Shown here: one piece after another, positions 7,596-16,736 of the stretch
Layout: every line of letters starts with the position of its first letter
Position numbering within the stretch: the stretch's first letter is position 1
From: JAGVPT01 sp963827085
GTDB lineage: Bacteria; Bacteroidota; Ignavibacteria; UBA10030; UBA8401
Assembly: GCA_963827085.1 (NCBI GenBank)
Contig: CAWGZY010000003.1
Coordinates: forward strand, 868,001 to 932,000
Length of the DNA: 64,000 nucleotides
Direction of reading: 5' to 3'
The notes under the pieces: model-generated
Databases searched by the model: none
What the model was told of the DNA's origin: nothing
Seen by the model: the letters and a program-made list of their open reading frames with translations, nothing else
Made by a program: the position numbers and the translations under genes

Positions 7596-7624
7596 ATAGT
7601 ATAAAAAAGTGTTGATAATTGCAA
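7596..7624 (-). promoter_or_regulatory. Promoter for the MerR gene
   Basis: On the minus strand TTGCAA (7619-7624), 17 bases, then TACTAT (7596-7601). The gene starts about 38 bases further on. Spacing and box quality are good, but this is a by-eye call. The same segment can be read as TTG-N20-TACTATTG, close to the Bacteroidota pattern. Confidence 0.5.
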
Positions 7625-7778
7625 CTGTGCCGAAAACGTCGAGGTTCTTCCCGCCAAAATTACTGCTTTTGAATGATCGAATCCTTCATCCGCGCGGTCG
7701 TTTATTGGCAAACATTGAGGCTTGGCAAAAAAAATGTGTGTGACTCCGCGCAACAGAAGCTCAATTTTCAAAAAAATG

Positions 7779-7809
7779 TTTGTGTTTAAATAATTTTAGC
7801 GTATATTTG
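7779..7809 (+). promoter_or_regulatory. Bacteroidota-type promoter TTTG-N19-TATATTTG
   Basis: TTTG at 7779-7782, exactly 19 bases, then TATATTTG at 7802-7809, a perfect match to the -33/-7 consensus of the Bacteroidota primary sigma factor. It implies a leader of about 105 bases before the ATG at 7920. This is also one of the few phylogenetic clues in the window. Confidence 0.8.
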
Positions 7810-7919
7810 TCAAGAATTCTTTCGGAACCATTCATTGCCTGATGTTTTCGGGATTTGTTCCTCCTTTCCTTTTTTTATTCGTCGATCAATCACACACATT
7901 AACATCTAGGAGTCAAACA

Positions 7920-8993
7920 ATGAAAAACCTTCTATTCTTGTCGCTTTGTTGTTTGCTGATGGTATCGGCTTCGGCATACAGCGGTTCATTGGATTCGACG
8001 TTGCAGAAAATGGCAGGGAGCGCAGTTCAAGGATACGTTGCACCGGTCGTCTCCGGTTTTGGAGCCGATCTCAATGGAGGCTGGTTTCACAAAGCGCCGA
8101 GTGCAAAGATGGTCGGTTTCGACCTGGAATTCGGTGTCGTTGCAATGGGAGCGCTTTACAATAGCTCGAACAGGACGATTTCTAACGGCGTCAACGGACT
8201 ATTCTCATTCGATGCCACACAGAGCGCGACGTTGGCACAGAGTATTCCAAACTATGATCTACTCTCTCCCGCCCAACAACTGGCGATACAAAACAAAATT
8301 GCCAGCACCGTGTTTAGTGTGCAACTCACCGGGCCGACAATCGTCGGATCAAAAAGCGACAGTGTCAAGGTCAAGTTCCCAGGCCAAAATATTGTCGTCA
8401 ATGGACAAACATTTCCGATTCCTGACAACATCATCACAACGGGCGTAACCGGCTATCTCGGGAATCTTCCAGCGCTCCCGCTCATTGCTCCGCAGTTGAG
8501 CATCGGCACAATAGTCGGAACACAGCTCACATTCCGATGGCTGCCGGCATACCAGAACGCCGATTTTGGAAAACTCAAATTCTTCGGCTACGGGATTCAA
8601 CACAATCCCGGTATCTGGTTCCCGAATCCGCTTCCGGTGGACGTTTGCCTCAGCTACTTTACTGAAACGTTAGACGCAGGAACAATTCTTACCACCAAGG
8701 CATCCGAATACGGAATCAACGCAAGCAAAACCTTCGGCCCCGGTCTATTCAGCGTTACGCCGTACGCCGGCTTTATGCTGGAAAGCTCCACAATGACGTT
8801 CAACTATACATCGACCCTTTCGACGCCGGGTGGCGGAACCCAGCAGATCCAGGTCAATCTCCCGATAAAAGGCGACAACAAATCGCGTTTGACGCTGGGA
8901 CTGAGCTTCAAACTTGCCGCCATTAACATTAATGCCGATTACAATTTCGGAACGTATAATTCCGCAACTGCTGGATTGATGTTCACTCTCTGA
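7920..8993 (+). CDS. Exported protein of the DUF6588 type, probable outer-membrane-associated
   Basis: 357 aa starting MKNLLFLSLCCLLMVSASAYSG, a clear Sec signal peptide; the ATG at 7920 has AGGAG 8 bases upstream, while the 26-codon extension to 7842 has none. The mature part is rich in Gly, Ser, Thr and alternating aromatic residues. It has repeated beta-type segments, ending in NADYNFGTYNSATAGLMFTL with a terminal hydrophobic residue. That fits a beta-barrel-like envelope protein. I recognise it as similar to DUF6588 proteins common in FCB bacteria; the function is unknown. It has a strong promoter (7779-7809) and its own terminator, so it is monocistronic. Confidence 0.7.
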   Translation: MKNLLFLSLCCLLMVSASAYSGSLDSTLQKMAGSAVQGYVAPVVSGFGADLNGGWFHKAPSAKMVGFDLEFGVVAMGALYNSSNRTISNGVNGLFSFDATQSATLAQSIPNYDLLSPAQQLAIQNKIASTVFSVQLTGPTIVGSKSDSVKVKFPGQNIVVNGQTFPIPDNIITTGVTGYLGNLPALPLIAPQLSIGTIVGTQLTFRWLPAYQNADFGKLKFFGYGIQHNPGIWFPNPLPVDVCLSYFTETLDAGTILTTKASEYGINASKTFGPGLFSVTPYAGFMLESSTMTFNYTSTLSTPGGGTQQIQVNLPIKGDNKSRLTLGLSFKLAAININADYNFGTYNSATAGLMFTL

Positions 8994-9015
8994 TCATAGT
9001 GTTTTTCAAAACATG

Positions 9016-9057
9016 AAAGGCCGAGTTCGACAATGTCGGGTTCGGCCTTTTCTTTTT
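9016..9057 (+). terminator. Rho-independent terminator
   Basis: AAAGGCCGA (9016-9024) pairs with TCGGCCTTT (9042-9050), with inner complementary bases, followed by a T-rich tract. It lies about 20 bases after the stop of the DUF6588-like gene. Confidence 0.9.
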
Positions 9058-9079
9058 TCATCTCTACTTCATATATTGG

Positions 9080-11842
9080 GTGTGCGGCGATACTTTATTT
9101 ATTCATGATGTCGGCCGAGACACCATTGACCCTCAAAAACTTGCACAGTTGAAAAACTACTCCATTCGACAAATCATCTCGTTCCTTCTCTCCACTGTAT
9201 TGCTGTCGCTTGGCGGCTGCGATATCGGAGAGGACAACGAAGACCCAGCAGTAAAATCGCAGGAACTCCGGACGAAAGCGGTCGAATGCATCAACATGCA
9301 TGACAATCTTCATGCCGAAGAGCTCTTTTCTGAAATCCTGCCGCTGGACCAACAGCTTCAGCAGTGGGACAAGCTGGCAGAAGACCGTTCCACCGAGGCA
9401 AAAGTTGAAGCTTCCCTTGGACTTTTTTCCAGTGCGATCGAAAATAATACGGAGGCATGGAAGTACTACCGGCAGGTCGGCAACCACGCTGCCGAAGTCC
9501 GTTCGATGAACGCCGTCGGAAATTTATCCATCAGTCTGGGAGACGTCGAAAAAGGAGTAAATATTTTGACCGACGCGCTCGATGTCAGCAAACTTGTTTC
9601 GAACAACGAGCCCGACCCGGAAACGAGCATGAACCTTGGAAATGCATTCCTCTGGACCGGGCAGTACGAGAATGCCCTTGACCAGTTCGCATCAGCGGTG
9701 GCCATCTTCAACAAACGCAGATACTCTCCTGCAATCGTGAGGGCGTTGTCGCGGGTCGGTTATACATACGCAAAACTTGGGAGAAGAGAAGAAGCACTGG
9801 GAACGTTCGCAACCGTAGAGAATATTGTCGGCTCAGTCCCGAACGTCATTGTAAAAGGAGAATTCAATTACGACCGGGGAAGGGCCCTCGAATCGCTCGG
9901 AGAGTGGAGTTCGTCGGCTCAATCATTTCACGACGGCATCGACATTCTCGAAAACCTCCCCAGCGGCGAAAAGAATGAACAGACAAACGATCTTTTGATC
10001 CTCCTCTACACGGCGCTCGGAAAAGTGTACGAGCACAACTTCGCGTACGAGCTGGCAAAACAAAGTTTCATCGAAGGGTACTCGCTTGCAAAGGACGCCG
10101 GAAAAAAAATCGCCATCGGTTATCTTTTAATCGCGATCGCAGATTGCGAACAAAAAATCACCGCTGTCAGCCCGAACGAGCAGGCATCGATCGCCGCCGG
10201 AACGTATTACGAGCAAGCCATGACGCTTTTTTCACGATCAGGGAATGTTTCGGGGGATGCGTATGCGAACTACAAGCTTGGTGCAATGAAAGAGAAAGAA
10301 GGGAACACGGACGGCGCGCTCACTTTTTACAGGCGGGCGTTCGAATTATGCAGCAATCAGGCGGGCGAGTTCAACAACTGGGGAGATGATGAAGAATTTT
10401 TGGGGATTCGCCAAGGAGCGACCGCAGAGGGAAGACCGTTTGCCGGGGAAACTTTTTGGTACGAGCCGCTTGCCGCCGCGCTCGCACGCCAGGGACGTGC
10501 AGAAGAAGCGCTGGATATCTACGAGCAGGGAAAAACGAAATTCCTCTCAACCGAGCTGCGTTCATTCCCTTATGAATTTCGCGACAAGAACGCAGGACAG
10601 GCAGTAGAGTCGATACAACAACAAATGGAGTCGGCGGGCATCAAAGAAGCTGAGCTCTCGTTCCAGAAGGGGCTCAATGCAAATCAGCGGGATGCGCAAG
10701 CCATCGCAGCGCTCGCTGGTGAAGTGGCATCGACAAAAAATCAACTGTCGGGCGCCGGTTCTGCGCTATCGCAAAAATACCCGCAGATGGAAATTCTTGT
10801 CCGCACGCCGGCATTTCAGGAAGCGGAGCTTCGCTCGGCGCTGTCGTACGGAACGGTCGTCCTGGATTACCTCATTGCCGACGACCGCATTGTGATTTTC
10901 GTGATCTCATTCGACGGGATGGGACGCCAAACGCCGGTGAATGTCGTGGAAGTTCCGGCATACAAAGATATCGTGCTCGAAAAAATCCGCCAGTACGACA
11001 TCATGCTGAACGAACACACTCACAGCACCGCAACAGGGTATTTTCACACTACCGATATCGATCGATTGTCGCAGGAGTTGTACAATTATTTTCTACGCCC
11101 GGTAGAACGGTTTTTTATCCAACGTGTTGTCATCGTTCCCCCGCACGAAATGGAGGGAATTCCATTCCACGCGTTTACCCGTTCGACCAACGAAGGGATA
11201 AAGCCGATGGTCGAAATCGCCGACGTCTCCTATCTTCCTTATCTTGCGGCTGCGAAAAGTCTTCAGTTACCCCCCCGTTTCACTAACACTGTCATCGCTG
11301 TCGGCAATCCCCGCGGAAACGATTGGCCGCTCGATTTTGAGCTGCGCGATATCCGGAGCTTCTTCCGGGAAGCAACGGTGTATGTCTCGCAGAATGCAAA
11401 CGAGAAACAATTGTTTGATTCGTTCGGAGATGTGCTGCAGCTTTCGACCGACTTTATGACCGATACGCTCTTCCCCGGCCTGTCGACATTTGTTCTTTCA
11501 AGCGGAAGTATTACGGACCCGGATGCGAATATCCCGGTGGCTGATTTCCTGCGCCTTCATCCGTTTCCGATCGTCTACCTTTCCAACCGACAATCTGTTA
11601 CAAGCGGATTGACGCCGATGCATGCGGCGCTGTTGATGATGAACGGCTCGTCCAACATCATTCTCACCATGAGACCCTCCGAATCGAAAGCAAACAAATT
11701 CTTCAGCGAGAAATTTTATTCCGCGCTCGCCAGGGGAAGCAATGTCAACGATGCGTACCGCTCGGCCGTTGTGGCGATGGCGAAATCTCCGAATTTCAAT
11801 GCACCCTATCAGTGGTCGCAGTTTTTCAAATACGGCAAATAA
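9080..11842 (+). CDS. Lipoprotein with TPR repeats and a CHAT-like C-terminal domain lacking the catalytic residues
   Basis: 920 aa. The N-terminus has a lipoprotein signal ending LLSLGGC, then a long helical array of tetratricopeptide-type repeats (about residues 60-480, e.g. GNAFLWTGQYENALDQFASA and LGAMKEKEGNTDGALTFYRRAFEL). A helical spacer and a CHAT-type caspase-like domain (about 580-915) follow. In active CHAT domains a His lies in a H-x-x-C/T-HG motif and a Cys in a LSAC-x-T-like motif. Here the matching places read LQLSTDFM and VYLSNRQS, so both catalytic residues appear replaced. The start is uncertain: GTG at 9080, or TTG at 9149, which gives a tight signal peptide MKNYSIRQ.... 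It probably acts as an envelope scaffold. The last 24 codons are duplicated downstream. Confidence 0.75.
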   Translation: MCGDTLFIHDVGRDTIDPQKLAQLKNYSIRQIISFLLSTVLLSLGGCDIGEDNEDPAVKSQELRTKAVECINMHDNLHAEELFSEILPLDQQLQQWDKLAEDRSTEAKVEASLGLFSSAIENNTEAWKYYRQVGNHAAEVRSMNAVGNLSISLGDVEKGVNILTDALDVSKLVSNNEPDPETSMNLGNAFLWTGQYENALDQFASAVAIFNKRRYSPAIVRALSRVGYTYAKLGRREEALGTFATVENIVGSVPNVIVKGEFNYDRGRALESLGEWSSSAQSFHDGIDILENLPSGEKNEQTNDLLILLYTALGKVYEHNFAYELAKQSFIEGYSLAKDAGKKIAIGYLLIAIADCEQKITAVSPNEQASIAAGTYYEQAMTLFSRSGNVSGDAYANYKLGAMKEKEGNTDGALTFYRRAFELCSNQAGEFNNWGDDEEFLGIRQGATAEGRPFAGETFWYEPLAAALARQGRAEEALDIYEQGKTKFLSTELRSFPYEFRDKNAGQAVESIQQQMESAGIKEAELSFQKGLNANQRDAQAIAALAGEVASTKNQLSGAGSALSQKYPQMEILVRTPAFQEAELRSALSYGTVVLDYLIADDRIVIFVISFDGMGRQTPVNVVEVPAYKDIVLEKIRQYDIMLNEHTHSTATGYFHTTDIDRLSQELYNYFLRPVERFFIQRVVIVPPHEMEGIPFHAFTRSTNEGIKPMVEIADVSYLPYLAAAKSLQLPPRFTNTVIAVGNPRGNDWPLDFELRDIRSFFREATVYVSQNANEKQLFDSFGDVLQLSTDFMTDTLFPGLSTFVLSSGSITDPDANIPVADFLRLHPFPIVYLSNRQSVTSGLTPMHAALLMMNGSSNIILTMRPSESKANKFFSEKFYSALARGSNVNDAYRSAVVAMAKSPNFNAPYQWSQFFKYGK

Positions 11843-12119
11843 AAAATCCACGAAGTTCGCGAAGAAACACGAAGAGAGCACATTTCTTAAGTAGACTTAC
11901 GAAATGAGGTCCTCTGACCCTTCGTGTGTTTTCGTGTTCTTAGTTGTGGCGATGGCGAAATCTCCGAATTTCAATGCACCCTATCAGTGGTCGCAGTTTT
12001 TCAAATACGGCAAATAAAAAATCCACGAAGTTCGCGAAGAAACACGAAGAGAGCACATTTCTTAAGTAGACTTACGAAATGAGGTCCTCTGACCCTTCGT
12101 GTGTTTTCGTGTTCTTAGT
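11768..12119. repeat. 175-bp tandem duplication covering the 3' end of the CHAT-like gene
   Basis: Copy 1 is 11768-11942 and copy 2 is 11943-12119; by eye they are identical. Copy 1 holds the last 24 codons of the CHAT-like gene, its stop and about 100 bp of downstream sequence. Copy 2 repeats these, leaving a stranded gene tail (VVAMAKSPNF...). The downstream part is itself an imperfect palindrome built on CCACGAAG.../...CTTCGTG, a type of intergenic repeat also visible near 37700. The perfect identity points to a recent event. Confidence 0.92.
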
Positions 12120-12122
12120 GGA

Positions 12123-13022
12123 TTATTTCTCCAGCTTCACTTTCACACTTCCGAGGCCGGATTCAATATAAATGTTCATCTTCCCTTCTGCCGATGAATA
12201 ATTTTCCGTTGCGTACACGCCCTTTCTTTCTTCGTCAAAATCTTTGTCGATGGAAAAATTAGAGAACCAGTTTTCCTGGTAGTGGACTTTCGCGCCGGTC
12301 TCACGCGGAATCACGATCGTTACCACCCCCAAACCGATCTTGATCCTTACGTCGACCTCGCGGTGAAGTTCGCCGTCGAAATTCAAATAGTATGAGCCGA
12401 CTCCCCCTTCAAAGACCATCCGTTGGAAGTTCGCATTGCACAGCTTCTCCCCCACAAATTTACTGACGCCGGATTTGATTTCAAGGTCCTCGATCTCACT
12501 CTTGTTCGGTTCGCCGAAGAGCAGCGTTGTTGAACTGGCACCGGCCGACATTGTGAAGTCTTTAATATCCAGACCGGTCATATCGAAGTCGCCCCGTCCC
12601 GCGCCGAGTTCCGCATCGATAGAAAGCGGAACTGCGTCGGTAAAGCGCATATACCACTTCCCGTTCACAAAATTGCCGTCGTTCTTCTCTTCATCGTCGT
12701 TGACGTGCGGGAAGAAGGAGGTCCCTCCGTCCGATTCGCGCGAGATGTCAAGATAGCCGATATCGTTTTTGATGCGATAGTCGATATCGACATTCGGCTT
12801 ACGATCCTCATCCATCTTTAAGTCAAAAATGAGAACTTTATTGGAAACGCCTTTGGAGAATACCACTGTTCCGAACGATGATTCAAGCTTTATACGGACC
12901 TCTTTTTCAGTGGAGCGTTTTATTTCCTTGTGCAGACCGCCCGCGAAGGCATGCATCGCGAGCGCTGCGGACAAAACGAAAGGCGCCGCCTTCAACATTA
13001 TATGTATTCTTGTAATTCGCAT
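12123..13022 (-). CDS. Exported beta-rich protein, LiaF/toast-rack (DUF2154) like
   Basis: 299 aa. A signal peptide is visible (MLKAAPFVLSAALAMHAFAGG), starting either at 13022 or eight codons later at 12998; neither has a strong ribosome site. The mature protein is a series of beta strands with repeated LELGAG/LEIKSG-type turns (SIDAELGAGRGDFDMTGLD, DLEIKSGVSKFVGEKL, FEGGVGSYYLNFDGEL, IGLGVVTIVIPRETG). That is the pattern of the toast-rack/LiaF C-terminal (DUF2154, DUF4097-like) fold. In other bacteria such proteins often pair with envelope-stress regulators. It lies 165 bp downstream of the ECF sigma factor on the same strand. Function is inferred only from fold and context. Confidence 0.65.
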   Translation of the reverse strand: MRITRIHIMLKAAPFVLSAALAMHAFAGGLHKEIKRSTEKEVRIKLESSFGTVVFSKGVSNKVLIFDLKMDEDRKPNVDIDYRIKNDIGYLDISRESDGGTSFFPHVNDDEEKNDGNFVNGKWYMRFTDAVPLSIDAELGAGRGDFDMTGLDIKDFTMSAGASSTTLLFGEPNKSEIEDLEIKSGVSKFVGEKLCNANFQRMVFEGGVGSYYLNFDGELHREVDVRIKIGLGVVTIVIPRETGAKVHYQENWFSNFSIDKDFDEERKGVYATENYSSAEGKMNIYIESGLGSVKVKLEK

Positions 13023-13187
13023 AGGACAACACTACCTGCGTAAACTCTCAGCACCAGTTTCAGAACTTTAGTTGAATGAATGCCCTTTTCCAGCACCGGT
13101 TGATCGGGAAGAGCGGCCGTTCAAAAGCATTTTACGGATTCTTCCTTTTCGTACTACGGAAAAAGAAAGGCAGAGTTACACACTCTT

Positions 13188-13853
13188 TCAATAAAGTAGT
13201 ATCTTTTTTCGAAGGTTTTTGTAGAGCATTTCGCGGGCACGGAAAATGTGGGCTTTCACGGTTCCGATAGGAAGCCTCAATTGCCTGGCAATTTCGGCAT
13301 AATCCTTTTCTTCGGTATGGCGCATGAGGATGACGGTCCGGTATTTTGCGGGAAGAGATTTGATCGCCTGTTCGAGGAGTTTCGTCCGCTGCCGCGCGAT
13401 GAGGTCGCGGTCGGGCTCGTAGGTCGAGTCCGGAATTTCGAAGGAAAAATCGCCGTCGGATGATTCAATAGGTTTATCGATCGAGAATGTTTGCAGCTTC
13501 TTTTTCCGGATATAGTCGATGCAATTGTTGCTCGCAATCTTGAACAGCCATGTTGAAAAAGCGAATTCTTCGTTGAAACTCGCGAGCGACTGGAACGCTT
13601 TGATGAACGCCTCTTGCGTTAAATCTTCCACTTCGTCTTTGTCGTGAATCATGCGGTACAGCAAATTACATATCGGATCGTGGTATTTCTTCATGAGGGC
13701 GCGGTACGCGGGCTGATTGCCGGCGATCGCAGCGGCGATGAACCGGGAGTCTTCTGCGCGGGAATCGAGCTTACGCTGGCTGAGAGCATCGCCTTTCGGC
13801 GGAAGAGGTTTTGGAGTCTTACGTGAGGGAGAAGTCGCTTTTGCTCTCGTCAT
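13188..13853 (-). CDS. RNA polymerase sigma factor, ECF (sigma-70 group 4)
   Basis: 221 aa. Region 2 is clear: FIAAAIAGNQPAYRALMKKYHDPICNLLYRMI, then DEVEDLTQEAFIKAFQSL and FSTWLFKIASNNCIDYIRKK. Region 4 follows: AIKSLPAKYRTVILMRHTEEKDYAEIARQLRLPIGTVKAHIFRAREML. The linker IPDSTYEPDRDLIARQ is RpoE-like. A basic, Ser/Pro-rich tail of about 35 residues precedes region 2. No anti-sigma gene with a zinc-binding motif lies next to it; the exported toast-rack-like protein downstream is the only co-directional neighbour. It probably directs an envelope or general stress regulon, which is inference from family and neighbour. Confidence 0.93.
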   Translation of the reverse strand: MTRAKATSPSRKTPKPLPPKGDALSQRKLDSRAEDSRFIAAAIAGNQPAYRALMKKYHDPICNLLYRMIHDKDEVEDLTQEAFIKAFQSLASFNEEFAFSTWLFKIASNNCIDYIRKKKLQTFSIDKPIESSDGDFSFEIPDSTYEPDRDLIARQRTKLLEQAIKSLPAKYRTVILMRHTEEKDYAEIARQLRLPIGTVKAHIFRAREMLYKNLRKKILLY

Positions 13854-14574
13854 TGAAGATAGGTTGAAGTGATGATGTTCCCAGAAAGAAAGTAGTCAAA
13901 AAATTCAGGAAGTGCAAGAATGGCCGGACGACTTTTCACCAACCTTCGGACTCACCGTGTGTTAGGAGAGAAATTTCGTCAAATTTCCAATCACATGCCG
14001 CCTATCTGCTTCAACTATAGAACTTTCAATTCGAACCCCTCTCGTGAGTTCTATTGGAGGCAACATTCGATAGATCAGAGTCGCTCCCTGTCAGAGTGTC
14101 CTTGATTCTTTACGATAATTCAACAAACATTAACATTGAATGAACGCAGTCTAACAATTTTGGAACTATGGAAAGTTGCCGCCATTGAATAAGACTAATC
14201 TTGCAATTAATAATCACAACCCATACATTATCTGAGTTGTGCGATGCCTCGGGAGGGGATCCCGCCCTGGAGAGATTCACAAGCAGGATTCACGAAAGGG
14301 CGAGTGATCTATGTTGATTGGATTTCCGATTTGATCGAAGGTGCCCCTGACAATTTCACCTCCCCTCATTATTTCCAAGTATATTGTACCGGCGCGTTTG
14401 TTCAAAGATAAATTTACTAAGGATGCCCGTCAGACTCTCATTCCCTGGCACGAGAGACATTGGCGAGCATTGGCCGGCAGTTAGAGAACTTTGTTCGTTA
14501 TTCGGGAACGTATTGAGCGAATGGTTATGAATTATTCTCTCATGACGGCTCCTTCTTAAGTGCGATCACATACC
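13854..14574. other. 721-bp intergenic stretch without a supported gene
   Basis: It separates the ECF sigma gene (leftward) from the response regulator (rightward) and must hold the promoters of both. The open frame at 13920-14105 has no ribosome site and an unstructured, Ser/Arg-rich composition, so I do not call it. I see no strong promoter boxes or hairpins. Confidence 0.5.
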
Positions 14575-15294
14575 ATGATAAATTCTTTCGGGAAAGCTAC
14601 GGAGAGCAAATCCAATGAAAAAATAAAAATCGTCCTTGTCGAGGACGAAAAGAGGCTTGCGCATTCATTGGAACGCTTGCTTGTCCGCTCAGGATACGAG
14701 GTGACTCTGGTGTTTGACGGTCAGTCGGCGATAGATTCGATTACTCGCCAGGAATTGCAACTCATGGTGCTCGACCTTAACCTGCCCGAGAAATCCGGTT
14801 TTGAGGTACTTCATTACATTCGATCGTCTTCTTACAGCACGCCGGTCTTAATACTTACCGCGAGAGACTCGATTAAAGACAAAATCAAGGGATTCGAGAT
14901 CGGGGCTGATGACTACCTTACCAAGCCTTTTGATTCCGCAGAACTGCTCGCCCGCATACAGGCGATTCTACGGCGTTCAGGCGTGTTGAGTAGTTCCATT
15001 CTGCAGAGCGCCGATCTGACGCTGGATGTGGTGAAGAGAGTCGTCAAAAGGGGGAACCAAGTAATTAATCTGACACAAACGGAATTTGCATTGTTAGAAT
15101 TCTTCCTGCGGAACAAAAATACTATTTTGACTCGAAGGCGTCTTGCCGAACAGGTGTGGGGGTACAAATTCGATACGGGTACGAATATTGTGGATGTCTA
15201 TATAAGTTACCTAAGAGATTCTATTGACGATGGGTTTTCTCCGAAACTCATAGAAACAATTCGCGGTGAAGGTTTCATTCTCAGAGATCGATAG
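14575..15294 (+). CDS. Response regulator, OmpR/PhoB type
   Basis: 239 aa from the ATG at 14575; a GTG five codons earlier (14560) is possible. Receiver domain: acidic pocket VEDE (residues 22-25), phospho-acceptor Asp67 in LMVLDLNLP, Thr in LILTARD, Lys117 in YLTKPF. The C-terminal winged helix is complete (NLTQTEFALLEFFLRNKNTILTR..., TNIVDVYISYLRDSID, LIETIRGEGFIL). The histidine kinase gene starts 5 bases after its stop, so the two form a two-component operon. The signal and targets are not visible; its position beside the polysaccharide locus suggests, but does not show, control of it. Confidence 0.95.
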   Translation: MINSFGKATESKSNEKIKIVLVEDEKRLAHSLERLLVRSGYEVTLVFDGQSAIDSITRQELQLMVLDLNLPEKSGFEVLHYIRSSSYSTPVLILTARDSIKDKIKGFEIGADDYLTKPFDSAELLARIQAILRRSGVLSSSILQSADLTLDVVKRVVKRGNQVINLTQTEFALLEFFLRNKNTILTRRRLAEQVWGYKFDTGTNIVDVYISYLRDSIDDGFSPKLIETIRGEGFILRDR

Positions 15295-15299
15295 GCACA

Positions 15300-16736
15300 A
15301 TGCATCCGAAATTTTTTTTAAAAAAAATTCTGCTCTGGTACATTTCGCTTTCCATTGCCGCTCTTGCCGCCTTTCTGATCGTCCATATGAAATTTCTGCA
15401 ATCCTCTCTCGCAGAACAGGCCGATCGAACTCTTAATCGGAACGTAACGATCGCGGCAAGTCTGTTGCGCCTCATAGAAACGCAACACACACCCGAGAGC
15501 GAAATTCGCGCAGACCTCGAAATGCTGACCGAGCAGGATGACAGCAAACTCTCGATCGAAATAACCGACTCCCGCGATGAACTTTTCTTCCGCTCCCCAA
15601 AACTCGATCCGCACATATCGTTCGTCAAATTCCGGGATCCTGCGGGCAGCGGGATCCGAACTGTGGATATCGACGGAGGTCAATTCTTCAGAGTTCTCGC
15701 AACGAAGGTCAATGGTTTTACTATCTGTGCGGCGTATCCTGATCCGACGTTGAACGAATGTATAATCAAAAATTTGTCCGACGAACGCTATGTGCTCATC
15801 CTATTTTCGCTGCTCGTAGCATTCACTGGATTATTTATGTATGGTTTTTTCATCCGGCCCGTTCGTGCACTCAATGAGCATCTCGACAACCTCCTGCGCC
15901 AATCATCGTCGTCAGACCCGATGCAGAAAGCACCGCCGATCAATAGTGAACGAGGAAGCGGCATCGAGATGACGTTGAAAATGGTTGAACGACTCCATAC
16001 CGCGAGGAACCACGCTCTCAATTTTTCTTCGTTTGCATCCCATGAACTTCGAACGCCGCTGACAATAATCCAAAACCAGCTCGAAGACGCACTCTCTGCG
16101 GATATTCCTCTTCAAACTCTCCAGAAACTGGTCGGAGGAGTCTACGATGATATGCTTCGCCTCAATAATACTGTTGAAGGCCTTCTCAATCTCAGCACAA
16201 TGCAGGCGGGAACATTCGCCTTGAATGTTGAAACTATCTCGGTTCAACGGTTCTTCAAGGATTTTTATGATGAAGCGTTCTTTCTTACGCGTCCCAAAAA
16301 TATTGCTGTGGTTCTGGGAAAGGGGCCCGAACTGTATATTTCCGCCGACGCCGATAGACTTCGCCAGGTGTTCTTCAATCTTCTGGACAACGCTGTGAAA
16401 AACACACCAGAAAATCACAGGATTCACCTTAGCTATGAACAGCAAGGGGAACACGTCCTTATCAAGTTTGCGGATTCCGGAAACGGAATCCCCCCGGAGA
16501 TTCTCCACAGAATATTCGAGCCGTTTATCCGGGGCAATGACGTCGCAAGCGACAATCGTGGAACGGGTCTCGGCCTGGCTCTTGTAAAACTCGTCGTGGA
16601 CCTCCACGGTGGATCGATCTCGGTTGAAAGCGAGATCGGCGTTGGCACTACATTCTTCTTGCGTTTCCCTCTGGTACCCCCCGTGGAGCCAGGCGCTCCC
16701 CCGTTGCTACCTTTTAGCTCAGTCGACAGAATGTGA
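15300..16736 (+). CDS. Sensor histidine kinase, partner of the preceding regulator
   Basis: 478 aa inner-membrane kinase. Two membrane helices (about residues 10-30 and 164-185) frame a periplasmic sensor of about 130 residues without a recognisable ligand motif. HisKA: FASHELRTPLTIIQNQLEDAL with the phospho-His at 248. HATPase: RQVFFNLLDNAVKNTP (N box), DSGNGIPPEI (G1), FIRGNDV, GTGLGLALVKLVVDLHGG (G2), and the end GTTFFLRFPL. It starts 5 bases after the response regulator stop. The linker after the second helix is HAMP-like but poorly conserved. A Pro-rich tail follows the ATPase domain. Confidence 0.94.
   Translation: MHPKFFLKKILLWYISLSIAALAAFLIVHMKFLQSSLAEQADRTLNRNVTIAASLLRLIETQHTPESEIRADLEMLTEQDDSKLSIEITDSRDELFFRSPKLDPHISFVKFRDPAGSGIRTVDIDGGQFFRVLATKVNGFTICAAYPDPTLNECIIKNLSDERYVLILFSLLVAFTGLFMYGFFIRPVRALNEHLDNLLRQSSSSDPMQKAPPINSERGSGIEMTLKMVERLHTARNHALNFSSFASHELRTPLTIIQNQLEDALSADIPLQTLQKLVGGVYDDMLRLNNTVEGLLNLSTMQAGTFALNVETISVQRFFKDFYDEAFFLTRPKNIAVVLGKGPELYISADADRLRQVFFNLLDNAVKNTPENHRIHLSYEQQGEHVLIKFADSGNGIPPEILHRIFEPFIRGNDVASDNRGTGLGLALVKLVVDLHGGSISVESEIGVGTTFFLRFPLVPPVEPGAPPLLPFSSVDRM

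Noticed and set aside
13029..13037. GGTAGTGTT (on the minus strand) near the toast-rack gene as a MITE end
   Set aside because: Only nine bases match, with no opposite end within a plausible distance.
13920..14105. 61-residue frame in the gap before the response regulator
   Set aside because: No ribosome site, no recognisable features, and it lies in a leader or promoter region.
15912..16607. 231-residue minus-strand frame
   Set aside because: Antisense to the histidine kinase core motifs; codon content reflects the kinase frame.
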